From assembly GCA_009731375.1 (NCBI GenBank), contig BJOX01000297.1, positions 30,679 through 94,678 on the forward strand: a stretch of DNA of 64,000 nucleotides, given 5' to 3'. Below, in pieces: positions 58,983 to 64,000 of the stretch. How positions within the stretch are numbered: position 1 is the first letter of the stretch; each line of letters begins with the position of its first letter. A program made the translations under genes and the position numbers. The notes below the pieces were generated by a model that made no database searches, was not told the origin of the DNA, and worked only from the letters and a program-made list of their open reading frames with translations. This stretch comes from Paulinella micropora. Taxonomy: Eukaryota > Cercozoa > Imbricatea > Euglyphida.

Positions 58983-60615
58983 TGTAGGTTCTCCCGTATA
59001 AAAGTGGTCGGTAGAATTCAAAAAAAAATTAGAATGCAATATGTAATTTTATTTAATAAAAATTATACATGTTCATAAAGAAAGTGATGGAATAACAAAT
59101 TACGAAAACCTCATTGAAAAATAGTCAAAACTGACTTCAAACCAATCAAATTCCCGTCGCCCACCCTTTTTTCCCAACTAATTTGCACACCCCCCACCGG
59201 GAAAAACTGGCCACCTTGCCACCTGAAAAAATGATGCTTGTGATGACCAAAAATCAGAGTCAGTTTTCATCTGTTCCCTGTATGCTCTTCAATAAATTTT
59301 TATATAATATCTTTCTATGTATGCTTATAATTAAATGTACAAAGTTTTTTTACAAAAAGGTAACCTTAAGCCTGCAAACAAACCGGCCAAAGTCAGCAAA
59401 AGTAGAGCATAAGGCCCTCACTCAAATTTTTTTAAATTTAAATACAAGGCCGGCACTAGTACAGAAAGTGAAGGAAATCAAAGAGACTATTTAATGAAAA
59501 CATTTTGTGCAGAAAGTGCAGAAAAAATTGAAAATCTGTAAAGATCTCACAAGCGATTTTTTCAGCCTGTCTGGAGCCCAGAACAGATCACCAACAGCAG
59601 GGTTACAAAGAAAGGAGCAGGAGTTCAACATATGCAAAACAAAGACCATGTGATTGTGAATAGATTCAGCACATAACATTCGAAGAAAAGCACACACAAC
59701 ACATATATGAGCGATACAGGACAGATGCAAAAAAGTGCTTCAGGGAAGAAAGAACAACACATGCTGCAGATAAGTTTACAACACACCATTTTGCAGACAG
59801 CATGGGCACAACGTTTGGAAAGACTGTACAAGACCACGGGACGTGAAAGTATGCATGAGAAATACACAGAAAAAAAACACAAAACCCTCTCTAGCCATGA
59901 CTTTTACCAATCTCGACCCCGCAAAAACCGTCAAATAAAAAACAATTTAGTGCGGCCTTCACTTCAAAGGCTACGAATGTCGATAGGCCTGTTTGTTTCA
60001 AATATTTTTTGGGAATTTTTCTGGCTTCCTCTCCGGTAATTGGCATGATCTTGTCAAATATTGCCACAGAAATTCAACGGGCCCGCGGCGCCAGTTTCAT
60101 CTACGAGGTCTATGTGTTGACAGCGAGTGTGTGTTCAAACCACGTTGTTTCAAGCAAAAGCAAGCATGACACAAGTGTTTTCATCAGAAAACTTGAACTT
60201 TCCTGTATTTGAAATCCTTATTATCGACTTCAATTTTCACATTTCACGACATAGCAAATATGGTGTTTTTAACTGAAAAATGCTGTTTGCATGATGCACT
60301 CTGCACTCATTTTTACGCACAAGTGCACAAATGAATTCAAATGTTATGTTGAGCAATTCTGCCAGAGGGTTTTTGCAGAGAAGTACGGTATAAAACAAAA
60401 ACTAAGAAAACTGAGGTCAGAAATTAGTTTGTTCACATTCAGAAAATACCATAGATCTCATTAATACCTTATATAAACTGAAAACAAAATACAGGAAAGT
60501 CAATTCCCACTAAAAACATTGAATTCTGCGCAGACAGCACCTCAAAATCTTGAATATTGAATGAGATTACTCGCTGCGAAATTTTTTATGATTCTACCGA
60601 CCACTAGAACCTACA
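58983..60615. mobile_element. 1.63-kb insertion with terminal inverted repeats
   Basis: Begins TGTAGGTTCT...AGTGGTCGGTAGAAT and ends with the reverse complement ATTCTACCGACCACT.AGAACCTACA; the left end has ~10 extra bases between the two parts. TA flanks both sides. The matching site in block copy 1 (near 7404) lacks it. The right junction has about five extra bases, so the target duplication is uncertain. Internal frames (for example 59183-59494 and 59707-60039) show no transposase. It is most likely a non-autonomous DNA transposon. Confidence 0.75.
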
Positions 60616-60616
60616 T

Positions 60617-60880
60617 ATGATATAAATACATATAAAACTTGAAGAAAAAATCATGAGTAATAATAATGATAATAAATAATAAAAAATCATGAGTAATAGC
60701 CCCCGACGGTTGATGAAATTATTGTAGTATTGCCTGGATTTTTAGTGGCTGAATTAATATTGATTTTTTTTGCATGATCGTGATCAATATTGAATAATTT
60801 AATGATCATACGGTAGTAATGACATCAGTGTCGCATTTACATACATACATACATACATGCATACATCACTGAGTCATGCG

Positions 60881-60911
<31 letters not shown>

Positions 60912-61113
60912 AACATATCTACAAATATATATAAAACTTGAAAAAATCATGAATATAAAAATATATAAAACTTGAAGAAAAAATCATGAATATATAAACA
61001 TATAAAGCTTGAAGAAAAAATCATAAACATATAAATACATATAAAACTTGAAGAAAAAATCATGAGTAATAATAATGATAATAAATAATAAAAAATCATG
61101 AGTAGTAGTAGTA

Positions 61114-61169
<56 letters not shown>
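60617..61169. repeat. repeated spacer segment and AAT array
   Basis: 60698-61060 repeats 58659-58980 (CCCCCGACGGTTGATGAAAT onward), so the second block copy has an internal ~320-bp tandem duplication on either side of the 1.63-kb insertion. (AAT)n fills 61106-61169. Confidence 0.85.
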
Positions 61170-61170
<1 letters not shown>

Positions 61171-61539
61171 TATCTGAGGCGTACTGATGCAGCTAATGGC
61201 ATATCCTCAACGGACATAAGCCTCCAATACCCTTGTTCGAGGTCCTCCACCCCCCCGTGTCAGTCTCTCGCCTGATGATCGGGGCCACCGATGGAGCTCC
61301 TGAGGGCAAGACTGCACTAAGCCGAGGTTATTCCGCAGTCCCAGCAACCTCTTGCAAGACGTCACCGAATGTGCAAGTGCATACACCAAGCGCGGTTGCT
61401 AGAGCTGCCTCGAAACCCCACCCATAACAATCTGGTGTCTGCTGGGTCCTGGGCTATCAACCAGCATATGCGGAGTTTAAGATCTTTTACGCGCGCAACG
61501 ACCCTCCTCCCCAGCATCTACCACCAAAGGGTTATGAGT

Positions 61540-61543
<4 letters not shown>
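61170..61543. other. unique segment between AAT arrays
   Basis: About 370 bp of GC-richer sequence between two AAT arrays, in the place where the first block copy carries SINE-like elements and a gap. No domain in any frame. It could be another short interspersed element using AAT tails. Confidence 0.4.
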
Positions 61544-61634
<91 letters not shown>

Positions 61635-62166
61635 AAAAAAAAAGTGATCGCCTGAAAACCTGGCGGAGTGGTTTCGTGGAAACAGTCTCAGGCTGACCCA
61701 GGCCCCAGTGATTTTTGTACCAGGCCAGGTACATAGACGCTGATTTGGATCTCGCGCCTCTTGAAACCAGCAGTCACAGATCCGTATAAGTTTTTCGTTG
61801 GTAGTCCAAACCTTGCAAAAAAACTAAATTATTCTTGTTAAGATGCATTGCCCGACTCCCGATCTGGCGATCATTTTTGAGTCAAAGCAGTCAAAACTTC
61901 AAATAATCAATGAATACTCACCCTTGCTTGCTGCTAATATTTGACACAGCAATGGAAACAAATAATCAAAAACATTTTTGGGGCCACCGCAATCAATAAA
62001 TACTCACCACTGCTTGCTGCTAATAATTGACACAGCTATGGAAGTAAATAATCAAAAAATATTTTCGGGGCTACCGCATGTGAATAAATAATCCATAAAC
62101 ATTGCAAAAAACTAAATCAATGATACTAAAAGTTGGAAAGTTTGTCTAAGTGTTGAATGGCGAAGC
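61544..62166. repeat. AAT array and carbonic anhydrase 3' flank, copy 2
   Basis: Matches 8670-9266 with a handful of substitutions. Confidence 0.85.
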
Positions 62167-63020
62167 TTAGTTGAGAGAAACCTCCGTCACCTTGCCGGTG
62201 GCAAGATCGTACACGCCTCCCACAATGGTAAGCTTGTTTTCCTTGACTAAGCCAGCGATGACAGGTGAGACTGACAGAGCTTTTGCTTGAAACCTGACGT
62301 TGTGCTTGATTGCCTCCTCCACGTCGTTCTTAGCCGCCTCACAGGCGGGCTTGATGGAGTAGTACAGAGACGAGATCACACCCGGAACAGCGTTTCCAGC
62401 GGCCGTCGCAGCGACAGCGCCGCATTTCGTGTGTCCGAGAACGTATAAGACCTTGCAGCCCAAGACAGCGGTTCCGAATTCCAGAGAAGCAATGACTTCA
62501 GTAGTAACGATGTTACCAGCTACTCGGGTGATGAAAACATCACCGAAACCTGTTCAGAAAGCAAGGAAAACATATGAGTTTCTTAGAGGACAGCGTCAAA
62601 GACGTCGCAAGGGTGAAGAAATCAAAGAGCCGGAGCTGTACCCTGGTCAAAAATGATCTCCACTGGAACACGGGAGTCAGCGCAAGACAGGAAAGCTGCG
62701 AAGGGTTTCTGTCCTCCTTCAACGCGCTTCAAGGCCTCAATCGAGCGGTTCGGTGCCAGGATCTCTCCCTTCACAAAGCGCAGGTTGCCTTCGCGCAGGT
62801 GCTGGAGCGCAGTCTGGGGATTCTCCGGTCGGTTTCCGTGTTGGGGATTCTCTAGATTCTCCGGTCGGTTTCCGTCTTTGTGCATCCAGTCAACGTTGGA
62901 ATTAGATCTGGATTTCGTGGCAGCTGAATTAGATCTGGATTTCCCTCTCGTTGAACAGCACAGCCCTTGCATATGGAATTTGTCGGCATCTTCTTTCGTT
63001 GACTTGCCGTGACCCATCAA
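62167..63020 (-). CDS. beta-carbonic anhydrase, copy 2
   Basis: Exons 62642-63020 and 62167-62549 with the same 92-nt intron. The 253-aa product is identical to copy 1 (9267-10120), including the zinc ligands in CADSRVP and GHTKCGAV and the duplicated N-terminal units. Coding exons, intron and immediate flanks are essentially invariant between copies at an offset of 52,900 bp, while outer flanks differ by insertions. This could be a very recent tandem or segmental duplication with gene conversion, or an uncollapsed allele. Confidence 0.93.
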
Positions 63021-63874
63021 CGCACTTAGGACCTCTGCTCGTCACAACAAACAGACGAAACCATGAACACAAGCTCGACCTAGCTTGTAACAGAAAGAGC
63101 AGCCAGACACAACCATGTGCGAAGCTAGTCACAAAATTGCAGCAGCAGCAAGCCAACGAGGAATGTGTTTGGTTGTTTCTTCAAGAGTTCTCTCGCTAAC
63201 AGAGCGGCTCCTATTGCCGCTGTCGCCTCATCGATTCTGAACGCACCTGTCTGCCCAAGCTGCGGGAAAGTCGGGAAGAGGGGCGCCAGCATTCTGTAAC
63301 AGTGGTCTTGGGCAGTGCAAATCCAGGAGGTTTGTGAGGACAGACGGTGTCGAAAAACGATTCATTAGAGGTAGAGTTATTTGGAACGATTCTGAATTTT
63401 TGGTCCCCTTTACTCCTTTTGGATACGTCTCAAGTACTTCAGTGCGCTAGCACAACTTTCTGAGTGTGCACTGGTTTCTTTGAAGACGTTTTGTTTGGTC
63501 ACGATTTTCACAATGGATTTTCGCACCTGAGTCACGTGCAGTGTTTACGTCGGTTTCTCACCCATGGGTTTTGCGGCTTATCAATTGTGATTGAAAATGA
63601 GGTGGGTGGTTGTAGCGGGAGCAAACCCCAGCAAAAAAGGTTTTGGTTCCAGCAAAATTTTGGGAATTTTCTGTGCTACAAACTTTCCGAAGTGGGTCAA
63701 AAAATTCTTTTTGGACCCGGCCCTGATTAGAGTCTTCTAGTGGCTAAAAACCGGAAAGTGGCTAAGAAAGCGGTCAACCAAAGTGACATGAAAACGATTC
63801 TCTAGTTTCTCTCTCGCCATCACGTTGCTTTCCTACATCTCAAGTCGAGTTCGCAAGTCGAGACGTGTTAAGCA
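63021..63874. promoter_or_regulatory. divergent intergenic region, copy 2
   Basis: Counterpart of 10121-10884, with ~115 bp not in copy 1 (63540-63655) and a replaced stretch near 63735-63780. It presumably holds promoters for both divergent genes; no defined element is identified. Confidence 0.45.
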
Positions 63875-63960
63875 ATGCAGACCGTGTTGGTGTTGGATGA
63901 TGCCGAGCCTCTGGTTGTGGACTCGGATGCGCTTCATAAGTTTACTTATGCATCTCCAAG
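63875..63960 (+). CDS. kelch gene first exon, copy 2 (window edge)
   Basis: Identical to 10885-10970: ATG, 28 codons and a GT donor at 63961. The conserved open frame and donor in both block copies support it as a real first exon. Its link to the downstream kelch exons is inferred from copy 1; the rest lies outside the window. Confidence 0.5.
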
Positions 63961-64000
63961 GTAGCGCCAAACTTTACTGCCGTCTTTAGAGAACTTTCTT

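Noticed and set aside
58983-60615. Coding genes within the 1.63-kb insertion
   Set aside because: The open frames are short, overlap on both strands and show no domain.

Overview
The window is nuclear DNA of a eukaryote. Its genes are split by GT-AG introns, it has no operons, it carries very long tri- and tetranucleotide microsatellites inside introns, and it holds several eukaryotic transposon classes. Kelch proteins, a beta-type carbonic anhydrase and this mix of mobile elements suggest a repeat-rich protist or alga, but I cannot name the organism. Runs of N and copied gap edges show a scaffolded draft assembly.

Layout. 1-2.2 kb: 3' part of a minus-strand kelch-repeat gene whose introns hold microsatellites and a tRNA-derived SINE-like element. 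2.4-5.8 kb: a decayed DIRS/Ngaro-type tyrosine-recombinase retroelement with its split repeats at the 3' end. 5.8-11.0 kb: a block containing beta-carbonic anhydrase (minus) and the first exon of a plus-strand kelch gene; this block recurs at 57.6-64.0 kb with identical carbonic anhydrase proteins. The plus kelch gene runs to 13.75 kb. 15.5-31.9 kb: two piggyBac-type elements (minus), the first split by a 10.6-kb Ty3/gypsy LTR retrotransposon (16096-26704). 32.5-33.2 kb: remnant of a CACTA-like transposase with DUF4218 character. 33.6-37 kb: plus-strand Gag-like remnant with CCCH and CCHC fingers. 37.6-41.4 kb: a minus-strand multi-exon gene or transposon, possibly DDE transposase-derived. 41.7-45 kb: a plus-strand coiled-coil gene whose last part is duplicated around an assembly gap. 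47.5-55.2 kb: a Penelope-like element with a GIY-YIG nuclease domain before the reverse transcriptase, between 408-bp direct repeats. 55.2-57.6 kb: LTR and gag fragments, then microsatellites. 57.6-64 kb: second copy of the carbonic anhydrase block, carrying a 1.63-kb insertion with inverted termini.

The host genes that can be read with confidence are few: two kelch genes, carbonic anhydrase (two copies) and the unknown multi-exon genes at 37.6-45 kb. Nearly everything else is mobile DNA at different stages of decay. The most informative structures are nested or comparative: an LTR element splitting a piggyBac gene, a MITE with a visible empty site in the other copy of the duplication, a gag-pol pair in one frame separated by a single UGA, and the permuted Penelope-like element with terminal direct repeats. 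No pathway links the genes in this window.
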